DNA from: Burkholderiales bacterium GJ-E10
GTDB taxonomy: Bacteria > Pseudomonadota > Gammaproteobacteria > Burkholderiales > Burkholderiaceae_F
DNA length: 64,000 nt
Assembly: GCA_000828975.1 (NCBI GenBank)
Contig: AP014683.1
Coordinates: forward strand, 1-64,000
Reading direction: 5' to 3'
Below are positions 17,645 to 28,661 of the stretch, piece after piece. Within the stretch, counting starts at the first letter, position 1. Each line of letters opens with the position of its first letter. Both the position numbers and the translations under genes were made by a program. Under the pieces are notes generated by a model, which saw nothing but the letters and a program-made list of their open reading frames with translations, searched no databases and was not told the DNA's origin.

Positions 17645-19981
17645 ATGTCGACCACTCCGAATCCAGACCTCCGCAGCGCGGCGCTCGAATACCATGAATT
17701 CCCCCAGCCGGGAAAAATCGCCATCACGCCCACCAAGCAGTTGACGACCCAGCGCGATCTGGCGCTGGCCTATTCCCCCGGCGTCGCGGCGGCCTGCGAG
17801 GCCATCGTCGCGGATGCCGGCGCTGCCGCGCGCTACACCGCCCGGTCCAACCTGGTCGGCGTGATCACCAATGGCACCGCCGTCCTGGGGCTGGGCCCGA
17901 TCGGTCCATTGGCCGCCAAGCCGGTGATGGAGGGCAAGGCGGTCCTGTTCAAGAAGTTCGCGGGCATCGACGTGTTCGACATCGAAATCGATGAGCGCGA
18001 TCCGGATCGGCTGGTCGACATCATCGCCGCGCTCGAACCCACGTTCGGCGCGCTCAATCTCGAGGACATCAAGGCGCCCGAGTGCTTCCGCATCGAGCGG
18101 AAATTGCGCGAACGCCTGCACATCCCCGTGTTTCACGACGACCAGCACGGTACGGCGATCATCGTCGGCGCGGCGGTACTCAACGGCCTGAAACTGGTGG
18201 GGAAATCGCTGGCGCAGGTGAAACTGGTCTGCAGCGGCGCGGGCGCGGCGGCGCTGGCCTGCCTCGACCTGTTGGTGGAACTCGGCCTGCCCCGGGAAAA
18301 CATTTGGGTCGCGGACATCGAAGGCGTGGTGTACGCCGGCCGGACCGTGCTGATGGACGAAGAGAAGGTGCGATTCGCCCAGGTGACGGATGCCCGTCGC
18401 CTGGCGGACTGCATGCCCGACGCCGATGTATTCCTCGGCCTGTCCGCGGGCGGGGTATGCACCGGGGAGATGGTCTCCACGATGGCGCCGGACCCGCTCA
18501 TCCTGGCGTTGGCCAATCCGGTGCCGGAAATCCTGCCGGATCAGGTGCGTGCCGTGCGCAGCGACGCGATCATCGCGACGGGCCGCTCCGACTATCCGAA
18601 TCAGGTCAACAATGTCCTCTGCTTCCCGTTCATGTTCCGCGGCGCGCTCGACGTCGGGGCGACGGCGATCACGCGCGAGATGGAAATCGCGGCAGTGCAT
18701 GCCATCGCCGGCCTTGCGCAGGAGGAGCCGAGCGACGAGGTGGTCACGGCATACGGCGACGCCGATCTGCGCTTCGGCCGCGAATGCATCATTCCGAAGC
18801 CGTTCGACCCACGCCTGATGTTGCGGGTCGCCCCGGCGGTCGCGCTGGCGGCGATGCGAGGCGGCGTGGCGACGCGGCCGCTGGCCGATCTCGCGGCATA
18901 CCGCGCGCGGCTGCAGCAGTTCGTCTATCACTCCGGCACGTTCATGAAGCCCATCTTCGCGATCGCGAAGCAGGCCCATGCCGACGGGGCCGCGAATCGG
19001 GTGGTATTCGCCGAAGGGGAGGACGAGCGCGTCCTGCGCGCGGTGCAGGTCGTGGTCGACGAAGGCATCGCGCAGCCCGTGCTGATCGGCCGGCCGGCGG
19101 TCGTGGCGCAGCGACTGGAACGGTACGGCCTGCGGATGCGCGCGGGCGTCGACTTCGAACTCGTCAATCCGGAGTCGGATCCGCGGTATCGGCAGTACAG
19201 CGAGGAATACCACCGCATCGCGGGGCGTCGCGGGGTGACGCTGCAGACTGCGCGGATCGAGATGCGTCGCGCGCAGACCCTGATCGGCACGATGCTGATC
19301 CATCAGGGGGCGGCCGACGCGATGATCTGCGGTACCGCCGGGACGTACCGCCAGCACCTGCGCTACATCGATCAGGTGCTCGGCCTGCGACCGGGGGCGC
19401 GGGTCTACGGCGCCATGAACATCCTGGTGCTGCCCGGGCGACAGGTCGCCCTGGTGGACACGCACGTCAACGTCGATCCGAGCGCGGAGGAGATCGCCGA
19501 ACTCACCGTCGCCGCCGCCGCGGCCTTGCGGCGCCTGGGCATCATCCCGCGCGCTGCGCTGCTGTCGCACTCCAACTTCGGCAGCAGCGATGCGCCCACC
19601 GCGATCAAGATGCGCGAGGCGCTGGCCCGGATCCGGGAGCGTGCGCCCGAACTGGACGTCGACGGCGAGATGCATGCGGACTGCGCGGTCGACGGCGCCA
19701 TGCGCCGGAGCATTCTTGCGACGTCGACGCTGAAGGGGGATGCGAACCTGCTCGTGTGTCCGGGCATCGACGCGGCGAACATCGGCTACAACTTGCTCAA
19801 GACGATTTCGGGCAATAATGTCGCCATTGGTCCGATCCTGCTGGGCGCGGCGCGCCCGGTCCACATCCTGACGCCTTCGGCGACGGTGCGGCGCATCGTC
19901 AACATGACGGCGCTGGCGGTGGTGGACGCGAAGGCGCCGTGCGAAGCCGGTTCGGGTTCGCCACCATCCGGGGAAGCCTGA
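17645..19981 (+). CDS. maeB: NADP-dependent malic enzyme with phosphotransacetylase-like domain
   Basis: 778 residues. The N-terminal malic enzyme half (about 1-430) has [22 protein letters not shown] and [13 protein letters not shown] for NAD(P) binding. The C-terminal phosphotransacetylase-like half (about 440-778) has [13 protein letters not shown]-type sequence and [15 protein letters not shown]. MaeB oxidatively decarboxylates malate to pyruvate, making NADPH; the PTA-like part is usually regulatory. ATG 17645 has no good Shine-Dalgarno sequence. It is divergent from the small RNA and 9 nt upstream of the patatin gene. Confidence 0.95.
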   Translation: MSTTPNPDLRSAALEYHEFPQPGKIAITPTKQLTTQRDLALAYSPGVAAACEAIVADAGAAARYTARSNLVGVITNGTAVLGLGPIGPLAAKPVMEGKAVLFKKFAGIDVFDIEIDERDPDRLVDIIAALEPTFGALNLEDIKAPECFRIERKLRERLHIPVFHDDQHGTAIIVGAAVLNGLKLVGKSLAQVKLVCSGAGAAALACLDLLVELGLPRENIWVADIEGVVYAGRTVLMDEEKVRFAQVTDARRLADCMPDADVFLGLSAGGVCTGEMVSTMAPDPLILALANPVPEILPDQVRAVRSDAIIATGRSDYPNQVNNVLCFPFMFRGALDVGATAITREMEIAAVHAIAGLAQEEPSDEVVTAYGDADLRFGRECIIPKPFDPRLMLRVAPAVALAAMRGGVATRPLADLAAYRARLQQFVYHSGTFMKPIFAIAKQAHADGAANRVVFAEGEDERVLRAVQVVVDEGIAQPVLIGRPAVVAQRLERYGLRMRAGVDFELVNPESDPRYRQYSEEYHRIAGRRGVTLQTARIEMRRAQTLIGTMLIHQGAADAMICGTAGTYRQHLRYIDQVLGLRPGARVYGAMNILVLPGRQVALVDTHVNVDPSAEEIAELTVAAAAALRRLGIIPRAALLSHSNFGSSDAPTAIKMREALARIRERAPELDVDGEMHADCAVDGAMRRSILATSTLKGDANLLVCPGIDAANIGYNLLKTISGNNVAIGPILLGAARPVHILTPSATVRRIVNMTALAVVDAKAPCEAGSGSPPSGEA

Positions 19982-19990
19982 ACCCGCGTT

Positions 19991-21205
19991 TTGGACGCCA
20001 CTCCCGCCCGTCTTCGGCAACGCACGTCGCCCGCCGCGCTCGTCCTGATGGGCGGCGGCGCGCGCGCCGCCTATCAGGTCGGCGTGCTGCGGGGCGTTGC
20101 CGCGCTCCTGCGCGGGGTCCGGAACGGCAACCCGTTCCCGATCCTGTGCGGCGCGTCGGCGGGCGCGATCAATGCCGCGGCCCTGGCGTCCGGCGCCCAC
20201 GATTTCCACGATTCCGTCGCACGACTCGGGCGCGTCTGGGAAAACTTCCATGCCGGCCAGGTGTATCGCTCCGACCTCGTCGGCGTCGCGCGCACCGGTG
20301 CGCCGTGGATGTCCCTGCTCTCGGTGGGATGGCTCGTCGGCAAGTACTGGCGCGCGCGCCCGCGCTCGCTCCTCGACAATGAGCCGTTGCGCAAGCTGCT
20401 GCGGGAGATGCTCGACATCGGCGGCATCGAACGGGCCTTGCAGAGCGGGCATCTGCGCGCACTCGCGGTCGGCGCGTCGAGCTACAGCTCGGGTCGCCAC
20501 GTGACGTTCTATCAGGCGCTGGCGGAGCAGGAACTGCCGCGGAGCCTGCATCGGATCTCGGTCCGCACGCGGATCGGCATCTCGCACCTGCTGGCGTCGG
20601 CGGCGATTCCCATCGTGTTTCCGGCGGTGCCCCTGGACATCGACGGCGCGCTGGGCGGCGGTATCGAATATTTCGGCGACGGCTCGATGCAGCAGATTTC
20701 GCCGACCAGTCCGGCGATCCATTTCGGCGCCGAGCGGCTGCTCGTGATCGGGGTCGGCCAGAACGGCGGGTCCGGGTGGGGCGCCGAGCCGGCACCGACC
20801 CGTTCCTACCCGTCGCTGGCGCAGGTCGCCGGACATGCCTTGTCGACGATCTTTTTCGACGCCCTCGCGTACGACGTCGAACAGCTCGACCGCATGAACG
20901 AACTGGTGGAGACGATGAGTCCGAATCAGCGTCGCGCGGCCGGACTGCGGCCGGTGGAAATGTTGATGATCGCGCCCAGCGTCCCGATCGACGAGATTGC
21001 GATGAACTCGATCCGCCACCTGCCCAAGCCGGTACGGAGCCTGCTCGAGTCGATCGGCGCGGACCGCGCCGACGGCGCGGCGCTGGCGAGCTACCTGTTG
21101 TTCGAGGCGCCGTATACCCGGGCGCTGATCGACCTCGGGCTGCGCGACGCGATGGCGAAGAAGGACGCGCTGATGGCGTTCTTCACCGAGCGGGTGCCCG
21201 GCTGA
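19991..21205 (+). CDS. Patatin-like phospholipase
   Basis: 404 residues from a TTG start, the only start that covers the first motif. A patatin domain has the oxyanion loop GGGARAAYQVGVL (about 20-32), the nucleophile motif GASAG (about 54-58) and the catalytic Asp in FGDGS. The Ser-Asp dyad hydrolyses acyl-lipids. The C-terminal region (about 280-400) is family-specific and helical. It follows maeB by 9 nt and ends 36 nt before the convergent rsmE. No secretion signal is seen, so a cytosolic or membrane-surface role is likely. Confidence 0.85.
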   Translation: MDATPARLRQRTSPAALVLMGGGARAAYQVGVLRGVAALLRGVRNGNPFPILCGASAGAINAAALASGAHDFHDSVARLGRVWENFHAGQVYRSDLVGVARTGAPWMSLLSVGWLVGKYWRARPRSLLDNEPLRKLLREMLDIGGIERALQSGHLRALAVGASSYSSGRHVTFYQALAEQELPRSLHRISVRTRIGISHLLASAAIPIVFPAVPLDIDGALGGGIEYFGDGSMQQISPTSPAIHFGAERLLVIGVGQNGGSGWGAEPAPTRSYPSLAQVAGHALSTIFFDALAYDVEQLDRMNELVETMSPNQRRAAGLRPVEMLMIAPSVPIDEIAMNSIRHLPKPVRSLLESIGADRADGAALASYLLFEAPYTRALIDLGLRDAMAKKDALMAFFTERVPG

Positions 21206-21241
21206 TCTTCGCGGTTCCCCCGCAACGGGCGCGGGGAAGGG

Positions 21242-21988
21242 TTACGAATATTCCCCTCCCAGCGCCAGCAGCGCCGACACGACCGCGATTCCCGCCGTCT
21301 CCGTCCGCAGCACGCGCGGTCCGAGCCGCAGGCGCCGGTATCCCAGGCGTTCGGCAAGCGCGGTCTCTTCCTCCGTGAAACCGCCTTCGGGGCCGATCGC
21401 GCAGCTGACCGTCGCGATCGGCGCCGCGCCCAGTCCCGCCGTGCCGTCGGGGTCGAGGATCCAGCGGCATTGCGCGTCCGCCGCGGCCCGCAGAGCCGCC
21501 TCCAGGCTTGCGGCCGGGGCGACTTCCGGGATGCGGTTGCGCCCGCACTGCGCGCAGGCCGCCCAGGCGATTTCGCGCCACCGCTCGGCGCGTCGCTCCT
21601 GCCGTGCGCCGTCGAGCCGGACCACCGATCGCTGCGCGGGGGCGAGCAGGATGCGCCGGACGCCCAGTTCCACCGCCTTTTCGATCGTCCACTCGAGCTT
21701 TTCCTGCGCGGCGAGCGCCTGGATCAGCGTGATCTCGACGCGCGCCTCCCGGTCGACCGCTCCGGCGCTCAGGATGCGGACGGCCAGCGGGCCCGAATGC
21801 CGTCTGCTCTCGACCACCGCCTCGAGGCGGGCGCCGTACTCCTGCCCGGCCCCGTCGAACAGGACGAAGGGCTCATCGGTCCCGAGGCGCAGGACCCGTG
21901 CATGGCGGGAGGCGCCGTCGGACAACGTGACGACATCACCCGGCACGTAGGTGCCGGGTGCGATCGGGAGTCGGTGGGGGCGGAGCAT
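21242..21988 (-). CDS. rsmE: 16S rRNA m3U1498 methyltransferase
   Basis: 248 residues from ATG 21988 (MLRPHRLPIA). The N-terminal PUA-like domain is followed by a SPOUT methyltransferase fold. The knot motifs GPEGGFTEEE and LGPRVLRTETA near the C-terminus are diagnostic of RsmE, which methylates U1498 of 16S rRNA. Middle landmarks KLEWTIEKAVELGV and ERWREIAWAACAQCGR agree. An open frame continues upstream to 22126 without similarity. Confidence 0.95.
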   Translation of the reverse strand: MLRPHRLPIAPGTYVPGDVVTLSDGASRHARVLRLGTDEPFVLFDGAGQEYGARLEAVVESRRHSGPLAVRILSAGAVDREARVEITLIQALAAQEKLEWTIEKAVELGVRRILLAPAQRSVVRLDGARQERRAERWREIAWAACAQCGRNRIPEVAPAASLEAALRAAADAQCRWILDPDGTAGLGAAPIATVSCAIGPEGGFTEEETALAERLGYRRLRLGPRVLRTETAGIAVVSALLALGGEYS

Positions 21989-22167
21989 GGCGCATAGCCT
22001 ACCCGCTCCCCGTCGCACTGTTGCGCGGACCGCAAAACCTCCCGTATCCCGCGGAGTTCCGTGTCGGACGGCCCGGCGGTCGACGCTTCTGCTGGTAAAC
22101 TCCCCGCCTTTCTTTTCGATTCCCAATCGCGGAAACCACGCGCAGGATATGGGGGGGGACAGGAGCT

Positions 22168-23181
22168 ATGACCATCAATATCGCCATCAACGGATACGGC
22201 CGCATCGGGCGCAACGTTCTGCGCGCCTTCTACGAAAGTGGCAAGAAGCATGACGTGCGCATCGTTGCGATCAACGATCTCGGCAATGCGAAGATCAATG
22301 CGCATCTGACCCGCCACGACACCGCGCACGGCGCGTTCCCGGGAACCGTGGCTGTCGATGGCGACTCGCTCGTCGTCAACGGCGATCGCATCAAGGTGCT
22401 TTCCAGCCGCGATCCGGCCCAGCTGCCGTGGGGCGAACTGGGCGTCGACGTCGTGCTCGAGTGCACCGGCTTCTTCTGCACCAAGGAAAAGGCCTCTTCG
22501 CACCTGCGCGGCGGCGCGAAGAAGGTCGTCATCTCCGCGCCCGGCGGCAGCGACGTCGATGCCACGATCGTCTATGGCGTCAACCATCAGACGCTCAAGG
22601 CGTCGGACACCGTGATCTCCAACGCCTCGTGCACCACCAACTGCCTGGCTCCGCTGGTCAAGCCGCTGCACGAGAAGATCGGCCTGGTCAACGGCCTGAT
22701 GACGACGATCCACTCGTACACCAACGATCAGGTTCTCACCGACGTGTACCACGAGGATCTGCGCCGTGCCCGGTCCGCCACCCAGTCGATGATCCCGACC
22801 AAGACGGGCGCCGCCGCTGCGGTCGGCCTCGTGCTGCCGGAACTCAACGGCCGCCTGGACGGTTTCGCGATCCGCGTCCCGACCATCAACGTGTCGATCG
22901 TCGACCTGTCGTTCATCGCGGCGCGCGACACCACGGTCGAGGAAGTCAACAAGATCCTCAAGGACGCCTCGGAAGGGGCCCTGCGCGGCATTCTCGGATA
23001 CAACGAGGAACCGCTCGTGTCGGTCGACTTCAACCACAATGCGCACTCGTCGATCTTCGATGCCACGCTCACCAAGGTCTCGGGACGCCTGGTCAAGGTG
23101 AGCAGCTGGTACGACAACGAGTGGGGCTTCAGCAACCGCATGCTCGACACCACCGTCGCGCTGATGAAGGCCTCGGCCTGA
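22168..23181 (+). CDS. gapA: Glyceraldehyde-3-phosphate dehydrogenase, type I
   Basis: 337 residues. N-terminal NAD-binding [14 protein letters not shown] and the active-site [12 protein letters not shown] with the catalytic Cys (about 154). It converts glyceraldehyde 3-phosphate to 1,3-bisphosphoglycerate. ATG 22168 has AGGAG 4-5 nt upstream. It heads a same-strand run of central metabolism genes. A TAAACT hexamer at 22096-22101 could be part of its promoter. Confidence 0.97.
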   Translation: MTINIAINGYGRIGRNVLRAFYESGKKHDVRIVAINDLGNAKINAHLTRHDTAHGAFPGTVAVDGDSLVVNGDRIKVLSSRDPAQLPWGELGVDVVLECTGFFCTKEKASSHLRGGAKKVVISAPGGSDVDATIVYGVNHQTLKASDTVISNASCTTNCLAPLVKPLHEKIGLVNGLMTTIHSYTNDQVLTDVYHEDLRRARSATQSMIPTKTGAAAAVGLVLPELNGRLDGFAIRVPTINVSIVDLSFIAARDTTVEEVNKILKDASEGALRGILGYNEEPLVSVDFNHNAHSSIFDATLTKVSGRLVKVSSWYDNEWGFSNRMLDTTVALMKASA

Positions 23182-23290
23182 CGCCCACGTCCCATGCCCC
23201 GCATTCCCGCGCCCGGAAGGGTGCGGGAACGTGCGGTGGGACCGTTGCTGCACGTTCACCGAAACGTCAAAAGGATCCTTCTTTTCCGCC

Positions 23291-24493
23291 ATGAACGTCT
23301 TGACTCTCGAATCGCTCTGCAAGCAGGGTGCACTGAACGGCAAACGGGTGTTCATCCGCTCGGACCTCAATGTCCCGCAGGATGACGCCGGAAACATCAC
23401 CGAGGACACGCGCGTCCGTGCGTCGATCCCCGCGGTGCGGATGGCCCTGGACGCCGGCGCGGCCGTGATGGTCACGTCCCACCTCGGCCGCCCGACGGAA
23501 GGCACGCTGACCCCCGCCGACTCGCTGGCGCCGATCGCCGTGCGCATGGCGGAGCTGCTCGGCCGCCCGGTGCGCCTGGTCGCGAATTGGGTCGACGGCG
23601 TGACGGTCGCTCCGGGTGAGGTCGTGCTGCTGGAGAACTGCCGCGTCAACAAGGGCGAAAAGAAGGACAGCGAAGAGCTGGCCCGCAAGATGGCGGCGCT
23701 GTGCGACGTGTATGTCAACGACGCGTTCGGCACCGCCCACCGCGCCGAGGCCACGACCCACGGCATCGCACGCTTCGCGCCGGTCGCCTGCGCCGGCCCG
23801 CTGCTTGCCGCGGAAATCGAGGCTTTGGGACGTGCGCTGGGCGAGCCCAAGCGGCCGCTGGTGGCGATCGTCGCCGGCTCGAAGGTTTCCACCAAGCTCA
23901 CCATCCTGAACAACCTGGCGCAGAAGGTCGACCGGCTCATCGTCGGCGGCGGCATCGCCAACACCTTTCTGCTGGCCGCAGGCCTGCCGATCGGCAAGTC
24001 GCTGGCCGAGCCCGATCTCGTCCCCGAGTGCCGCAAGGTCATCGAAACCCTGCAGCGCAAGGGCGCGACCCTGCCACTGCCGGTCGACGTCACGGTCGCC
24101 CAGCGCTTTGCGGCAGATGCGCCGGCGCAGGTGCGGGCCGCGAGCGCGGTCGGAGCCGATGACCTGATCCTGGACGTCGGCCCGCAGACCTCGGCCCAGT
24201 TGACGAAGATCGTGCAGGAAGCCGGAACGATCATCTGGAACGGCCCGCTGGGCGTGTTCGAGTTCGATGCGTTTGCGCAAGGAACGGAAGAATTGGCCAA
24301 GGCAATCGCCGCGGCGACGTCCGCGGGAGCCTTTTCGATTGCCGGCGGAGGGGATACGCTGGCGGCGATCGCCAAATACCGGATTGCGGACAAGGTGAGC
24401 TACATCTCCACCGGAGGCGGGGCATTCCTGGAATTCCTGGAAGGAAAGCCTCTGCCGGCGGTGGCCGTGCTGCAAGAGCGCGCGGCAGGCTGA
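23291..24493 (+). CDS. pgk: Phosphoglycerate kinase
   Basis: 400 residues from ATG 23291. [10 protein letters not shown] near the N-terminus, SHLGRPTEG (about 58-66) and the C-terminal nucleotide site GGGDTLAAI show a complete Pgk. It transfers phosphate from 1,3-bisphosphoglycerate to ADP. The 109-bp gap to gapA shows no gene. In related genomes pyruvate kinase often follows pgk; here fba comes directly. Confidence 0.97.
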   Translation: MNVLTLESLCKQGALNGKRVFIRSDLNVPQDDAGNITEDTRVRASIPAVRMALDAGAAVMVTSHLGRPTEGTLTPADSLAPIAVRMAELLGRPVRLVANWVDGVTVAPGEVVLLENCRVNKGEKKDSEELARKMAALCDVYVNDAFGTAHRAEATTHGIARFAPVACAGPLLAAEIEALGRALGEPKRPLVAIVAGSKVSTKLTILNNLAQKVDRLIVGGGIANTFLLAAGLPIGKSLAEPDLVPECRKVIETLQRKGATLPLPVDVTVAQRFAADAPAQVRAASAVGADDLILDVGPQTSAQLTKIVQEAGTIIWNGPLGVFEFDAFAQGTEELAKAIAAATSAGAFSIAGGGDTLAAIAKYRIADKVSYISTGGGAFLEFLEGKPLPAVAVLQERAAG

Positions 24494-24523
24494 TTTCCCA
24501 AAAAAGTCGATAGGAGACATCAA

Positions 24524-25588
24524 ATGGCCTTGATTTCTTTGCGTCAGATGCTCGACCACGCTGCGGAGCACACCTACGGGGTGCCGGCGTTCAACGTCAA
24601 CAACCTGGAGCAGGTCCAGGCGATCATGGAAGCCGCCGCCGAAGTCGACGCGCCGGTCATCATGCAAGCCTCCGCCGGTGCGCGGAAATACGCGGGCGAG
24701 CACTTCCTGCGCCACCTGATCGAGGCGGCGGTCGAGTCGTACCCGAACATCCCGATCGTGATGCACCAGGACCACGGCCAATCGCCGGCGGTCTGTGAAG
24801 GCGCGATGAGCCTGGGCTTCTCGTCGGTGATGATGGACGGCTCGCTCAAGGAAGACGGCAAGACCGTCGCCGATTACGAATACAACTGGCAGGTCACGAA
24901 GAAGGTCGTCGACGAAGCGCACGCCAAGGGCGTGAGCGTCGAAGGCGAACTCGGCTGCCTGGGGTCGCTGGAGACCATGGAAGGCGACAAGGAAGACGGC
25001 CACGGCGCGGAAGGCAAGATGACCCGCGACATGCTGCTGACCGACCCGAATCAGGCGGCCGATTTCGTGCAGCGCACCCAGCTCGACGCCCTGGCGATCG
25101 CCATCGGCACCTCGCACGGCGCCTACAAGTTCTCGCGCAAGCCGACCGGCGACATCCTGGCGATCAGCCGCATCAAGGAAATCCACGCCCGCATTCCCAA
25201 TACGCACCTGGTGATGCACGGCTCGTCGAGCGTTCCGCAGGACCTGCTGGAAATCATCCGCCAGTTCGGCGGACAGATGAAGGAAACCTACGGCGTCCCG
25301 GTCGAAGAGATCCAGGAGGCGATCAAGCATGGCGTGCGCAAGGTCAACATCGACACCGACATCCGCCTGGCGATGACTGCCGCGACGCGCAAGTTCCTGG
25401 CCGAAAACCCCTCGAAGTTCGACCCCCGCGAGTTCCTGAAGCCCTCGCGCGAAGCCGCCAAGAACCTGTGCAAGCAGCGCTACATCGAATTCGGCTGCGC
25501 CGGAATGGCCTCGAAGATCGTTCCGGTGCCGCTCGAAAAGATGGCCCTGCGCTATCGCGCCGGAGACCTGGCGCAACAGGTGCGCTAA
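24524..25588 (+). CDS. fba: Fructose-bisphosphate aldolase, class II
   Basis: 354 residues. Zinc-dependent aldolase with [10 protein letters not shown] (zinc His, about 80-88), [23 protein letters not shown] and MHGSSSVPQ. It cleaves fructose 1,6-bisphosphate into two triose phosphates. Shine-Dalgarno TAGGAG lies about 7 nt before the ATG. It follows pgk by 30 nt, fitting one glycolytic/gluconeogenic transcription unit. Confidence 0.97.
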   Translation: MALISLRQMLDHAAEHTYGVPAFNVNNLEQVQAIMEAAAEVDAPVIMQASAGARKYAGEHFLRHLIEAAVESYPNIPIVMHQDHGQSPAVCEGAMSLGFSSVMMDGSLKEDGKTVADYEYNWQVTKKVVDEAHAKGVSVEGELGCLGSLETMEGDKEDGHGAEGKMTRDMLLTDPNQAADFVQRTQLDALAIAIGTSHGAYKFSRKPTGDILAISRIKEIHARIPNTHLVMHGSSSVPQDLLEIIRQFGGQMKETYGVPVEEIQEAIKHGVRKVNIDTDIRLAMTAATRKFLAENPSKFDPREFLKPSREAAKNLCKQRYIEFGCAGMASKIVPVPLEKMALRYRAGDLAQQVR

Positions 25589-25616
25589 GGAAACGCGGAA
25601 GCGGCCGGGGTTTCCT

Positions 25617-26033
25617 GTGACGGGAGAGACCCCGCTGCCCGGCGGAGATGGCCGGGCGTTGAAGGGCAAGCGCGGGCTGCGGCGGGTATGGAACGCCATC
25701 GGTTACTCGATCGAGGGCCTGCGTTTTGCCTGGCATGGCGAGGATGCGTTCCGCCAGGAATGCATCCTCGCGGCGTTTCTGGTTCCGGTCGCGGTCCTTC
25801 TGCCGGTATCCTTCGTGGAACGCATTCTCCTCGTTGCATCGGTGGTCCTCGTGCTCATCGTCGAGATCCTGAACTCGGCGATCGAGGCGGCCATCGACCG
25901 CCAAGGCTATGAAATCAATCCGCTTGCAAAGCGCGCCAAGGACCTCGGCAGTTCCGCGGTGCTCCTTGCCTTGTTGCTGAGCGGCGGAACCTGGGCTGCG
26001 GTCCTGTGGCACCGATTCGGAGGCAAGCTGTGA
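25617..26033 (+). CDS. dgkA: Diacylglycerol kinase
   Basis: 138 residues from a GTG start. The DgkA trimer-forming membrane fold shows three hydrophobic helices and the family signature [13 protein letters not shown] (about 82-94). [15 protein letters not shown] contains the amphipathic and active-site region. It phosphorylates diacylglycerol in the inner membrane. The first ~25 residues ([15 protein letters not shown]) extend beyond the E. coli form. Its position between fba and purC is unusual for the pgk-fba-pur block. The stop overlaps purC (TGATG). Confidence 0.9.
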   Translation: MTGETPLPGGDGRALKGKRGLRRVWNAIGYSIEGLRFAWHGEDAFRQECILAAFLVPVAVLLPVSFVERILLVASVVLVLIVEILNSAIEAAIDRQGYEINPLAKRAKDLGSSAVLLALLLSGGTWAAVLWHRFGGKL

Positions 26034-26935
26034 TGCATCCCGACCCCCAAACCCCGATGCTGGAATCACGCATCCGTTCCCTGCCGCTGTTGCATCGGGG
26101 GAAGGTGCGCGACACCTACGCCGTCGGCGAAGACCGGCTCCTGATCGTGACGACCGACCGCATTTCCGCGTTCGACGTCGTGATGGACGAACCCATACCG
26201 GGCAAGGGCGCGGTCCTCAACGCGATGTCGAATTTCTGGTTCGCGCTCCTGGCAGACCTCGGCCCCAATCACCTCCTCGACATTGCGCCCGAGAGCGTCG
26301 TGCGGCCCGAGGAACGGGACCAGGTCGCCGGACGCGCCGTCGTCGCACGCCGGCTGATTCCGCTGCCGGTGGAAGCGGTCGTTCGCGGCTACCTCATCGG
26401 CTCGGGATGGAATGATTACTGCGACTCCGGCGCGGTGTGCGGCATCGCGCTGCCCGCCGGCCTGCAGCAGGCGCAGCAGCTTCCCGAGCCGATCTTTACT
26501 CCCGCGCACAAGGCGCCCGTCGGCGAGCACGACGAAAATATCTCGTTCGCACAGGTCTGCGAGCGGATCGGCGCGCCGCTCGCCGAGCGCATGCGCGATT
26601 TCTCTCTGCAGTTGTACCGTCGCGCCACCGAACATGCGGCGGCGCGGGGAATCATCATCGCCGACACGAAGTTCGAGTTCGGGCTGGACCATGACGGTAC
26701 CCTGCGGCTGATGGACGAGGTGCTGACGCCGGACTCGTCGCGATTCTGGCCTGCCGACCAGTACCGCACCGGAATCTCGCCGCCCAGCTTCGACAAGCAG
26801 TTCCTGCGCGACTGGCTGCAGACGCAGCCGTGGAGCAAGACGCCGCCGCCGCCCGCCTTGCCGCGGGAAATCGTGGAAAAGACTGCAGCGCGCTATCGCG
26901 AGGCGCTGGATCGCCTGACGGGAGAACTCGCATGA
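26033..26935 (+). CDS. purC: Phosphoribosylaminoimidazole-succinocarboxamide synthase
   Basis: 300 residues. SAICAR synthetase fold with [23 protein letters not shown] and DTKFEFG. It joins CAIR and aspartate in purine synthesis. ATG 26033 overlaps the dgkA stop and has GGAGG 9 nt upstream; an internal ATG at 26057 is a weaker alternative. Its own stop overlaps the purE start (ATGA). Confidence 0.96.
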   Translation: MHPDPQTPMLESRIRSLPLLHRGKVRDTYAVGEDRLLIVTTDRISAFDVVMDEPIPGKGAVLNAMSNFWFALLADLGPNHLLDIAPESVVRPEERDQVAGRAVVARRLIPLPVEAVVRGYLIGSGWNDYCDSGAVCGIALPAGLQQAQQLPEPIFTPAHKAPVGEHDENISFAQVCERIGAPLAERMRDFSLQLYRRATEHAAARGIIIADTKFEFGLDHDGTLRLMDEVLTPDSSRFWPADQYRTGISPPSFDKQFLRDWLQTQPWSKTPPPPALPREIVEKTAARYREALDRLTGELA

Positions 26936-27438
26936 TGGATCACGCACCGCGCATCGCCCGCGTCGGCGTCGTCATGGGATCGCAGTCCGACTGGGAAACG
27001 ATGAAGCACGCCTGCGCGCTGCTCGGCGAGTTCGCCGTGCCGTACGAGGCGCGCGTGGTGTCGGCGCACCGGATGCCCGACGACCTGTTCGCCTACGCCG
27101 ACGCGGCGGCCGGACGGGGCCTGCGCGCGATCATCGCCGGCGCCGGCGGGGCAGCGCATCTGCCGGGCATGCTCGCCGCCAAGACCACGGTTCCCGTGCT
27201 GGGCGTACCGGTTGCCACCCGTCACCTCGGCGGCAAGGACAGCCTGCTCTCGATCGTGCAGATGCCGCGCGGCATTCCCGTGGCCACCTTCGCCATCGGC
27301 GAAGCCGGCGCCGCCAATGCGGCCTTGTTCGCCATCGCCATGCTGGCGCTCGACGATGCCGATCTCGCCGCGCGCCTGGCGGCCTTCCGCTCCGCCCAGA
27401 CGCAAAAGGCGCGGGACATGACGCTGCCGCCGGAGTAG
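26932..27438 (+). CDS. purE: N5-carboxyaminoimidazole ribonucleotide mutase
   Basis: 168 residues, class I PurE. It shows [36 protein letters not shown] and the loop [12 protein letters not shown]. It converts N5-CAIR to CAIR. ATG 26932 overlaps the purC stop; a second ATG follows at once. It precedes purK by 5 nt, and PurE and PurK act in succession. Confidence 0.96.
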   Translation: MMDHAPRIARVGVVMGSQSDWETMKHACALLGEFAVPYEARVVSAHRMPDDLFAYADAAAGRGLRAIIAGAGGAAHLPGMLAAKTTVPVLGVPVATRHLGGKDSLLSIVQMPRGIPVATFAIGEAGAANAALFAIAMLALDDADLAARLAAFRSAQTQKARDMTLPPE

Positions 27439-27443
27439 CGGGT

Positions 27444-28661
27444 GTGAGCGGTCTGTTTTCCCCTCTCTCTCCCGCGGGGCGGGAGCGCCAAGCGGGGGGC
27501 CGGGTGCAGCACTGCCCTCCGGGGTCCTGGCTCGGCGTGCTGGGCGGCGGCCAGTTGGGCCGCATGTTCTGCATGGCCGCGCAGGCGATGGGGTATCGCG
27601 TCTGCGTGCTCGATCCCATGCCGGACGGGCCGGCGGGATCGGTCGCGGACCGCCAGATCGTCGCTGCGTACGACGACCCCCAGGCGCTCGATGCGCTCGC
27701 GTCCCTGTGCGCCGCCGTCACCACCGAATTCGAGAACGTTCCCGCCCAAAGCCTGGAGCGCTTGGCGCGGCGCTGCATCGTGCGTCCCGCCGCCTCCGCG
27801 GTATCCGTTGCGCAGGACCGGATCGCCGAAAAGGCGTTTCTGCAATCCTGCGGCGTGCCGGTGGGAGCCTATGCGGCGATCGCCACGGCCTCGGATGCGG
27901 CGGCGCCGGCTCCGGAACTCTTTCCGGCGATCTGCAAGACCGCACGCATGGGCTACGACGGCAAGGGGCAGATCACCGTCGCTGCGCCGCAGGACTTGCC
28001 GCAGGCCTGGCGGGCGCTGGGCGGAGTGCCCTGCGTCGTCGAGCAGCGGATCGATCTGCGGCGTGAACTTTCCGTCGTCCTGGCGCGCGGCCACGACGGC
28101 GCCGTCGCGGTCTTCGCGGTCCAGGAAAACGAGCATCGCGGCGGCATTCTCGCCGTGTCGATCGCGCCGGCGCGCATCCCGGCCGAAACGGCGGACCGCG
28201 CCCGCGAGATCGCGACCCAGGTTGCCGAAGGCCTGCAATACACCGGTGTGCTCTGCGTCGAACTCTTCGAGCGGACGGACGGCACCCTGCTCGTCAACGA
28301 AATCGCACCCCGCCCGCACAACAGCGGCCACGCCACCATCGACGCCTGCATCAACAGCCAGTTCGACCAGCAGGTGCGCAGCCTGGCCGGTTTGCCCCTG
28401 GGGGATCCGACGGCGATGCGGCCGTCCGTGATGTGCAACCTGCTCGGTGACGTCTGGTTCGGCCCCGACGGCGCCCCGCGCACGCCACCGTTCGACGCCG
28501 TGCTCGCGATTCCCGGCGCGCGCCTGCATCTCTACGGCAAGACCGAAGCGCGGCCCGGCCGCAAGATGGGACACGTCACGGTGCTGGGCGCGAGCGTCGA
28601 CGAGGCCCTCGCTCGCGCGCGCCTGGTTGCCGAGATCCTCGGCCTGGAAGCGCCGCGTTGA
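27444..28661 (+). CDS. purK: N5-carboxyaminoimidazole ribonucleotide synthase
   Basis: 405 residues from GTG 27444. ATP-grasp enzyme with LGVLGGGQLGRMFCMAA (about 30-46), TTEFENVP, KTARMGYDGKGQ and NEIAPRPHNSGH. It carboxylates AIR with ATP and bicarbonate. The first ~28 residues precede the usual start and include SPLSPAGRERQAGG, encoded by a GC-rich hairpin repeat (27469-27485). The stop overlaps a TTG start of the next gene. Confidence 0.95.
   Translation: MSGLFSPLSPAGRERQAGGRVQHCPPGSWLGVLGGGQLGRMFCMAAQAMGYRVCVLDPMPDGPAGSVADRQIVAAYDDPQALDALASLCAAVTTEFENVPAQSLERLARRCIVRPAASAVSVAQDRIAEKAFLQSCGVPVGAYAAIATASDAAAPAPELFPAICKTARMGYDGKGQITVAAPQDLPQAWRALGGVPCVVEQRIDLRRELSVVLARGHDGAVAVFAVQENEHRGGILAVSIAPARIPAETADRAREIATQVAEGLQYTGVLCVELFERTDGTLLVNEIAPRPHNSGHATIDACINSQFDQQVRSLAGLPLGDPTAMRPSVMCNLLGDVWFGPDGAPRTPPFDAVLAIPGARLHLYGKTEARPGRKMGHVTVLGASVDEALARARLVAEILGLEAPR
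27469..27485. repeat. REP-like hairpin inside the 5' end of purK
   Basis: CTCCCGC, GGG, GCGGGAG: a perfect 7-bp stem preceded by a CCCTCTCT tract. It looks like the short palindromic repeats usually found between genes, here translated into the N-terminal extension of PurK. Confidence 0.55.

Noticed and set aside
18082-19818. Long second-frame open reading frame inside maeB
   Set aside because: It is a GC-rich shadow frame with arginine/glycine-rich low-complexity translation and no domains; the maeB frame is clearly the real one.
21214-21237. TTCCCC...GGGGAA hairpin between patatin gene and rsmE
   Set aside because: It could help end transcription but has no T-run and contains mismatches, so it was not called a terminator.
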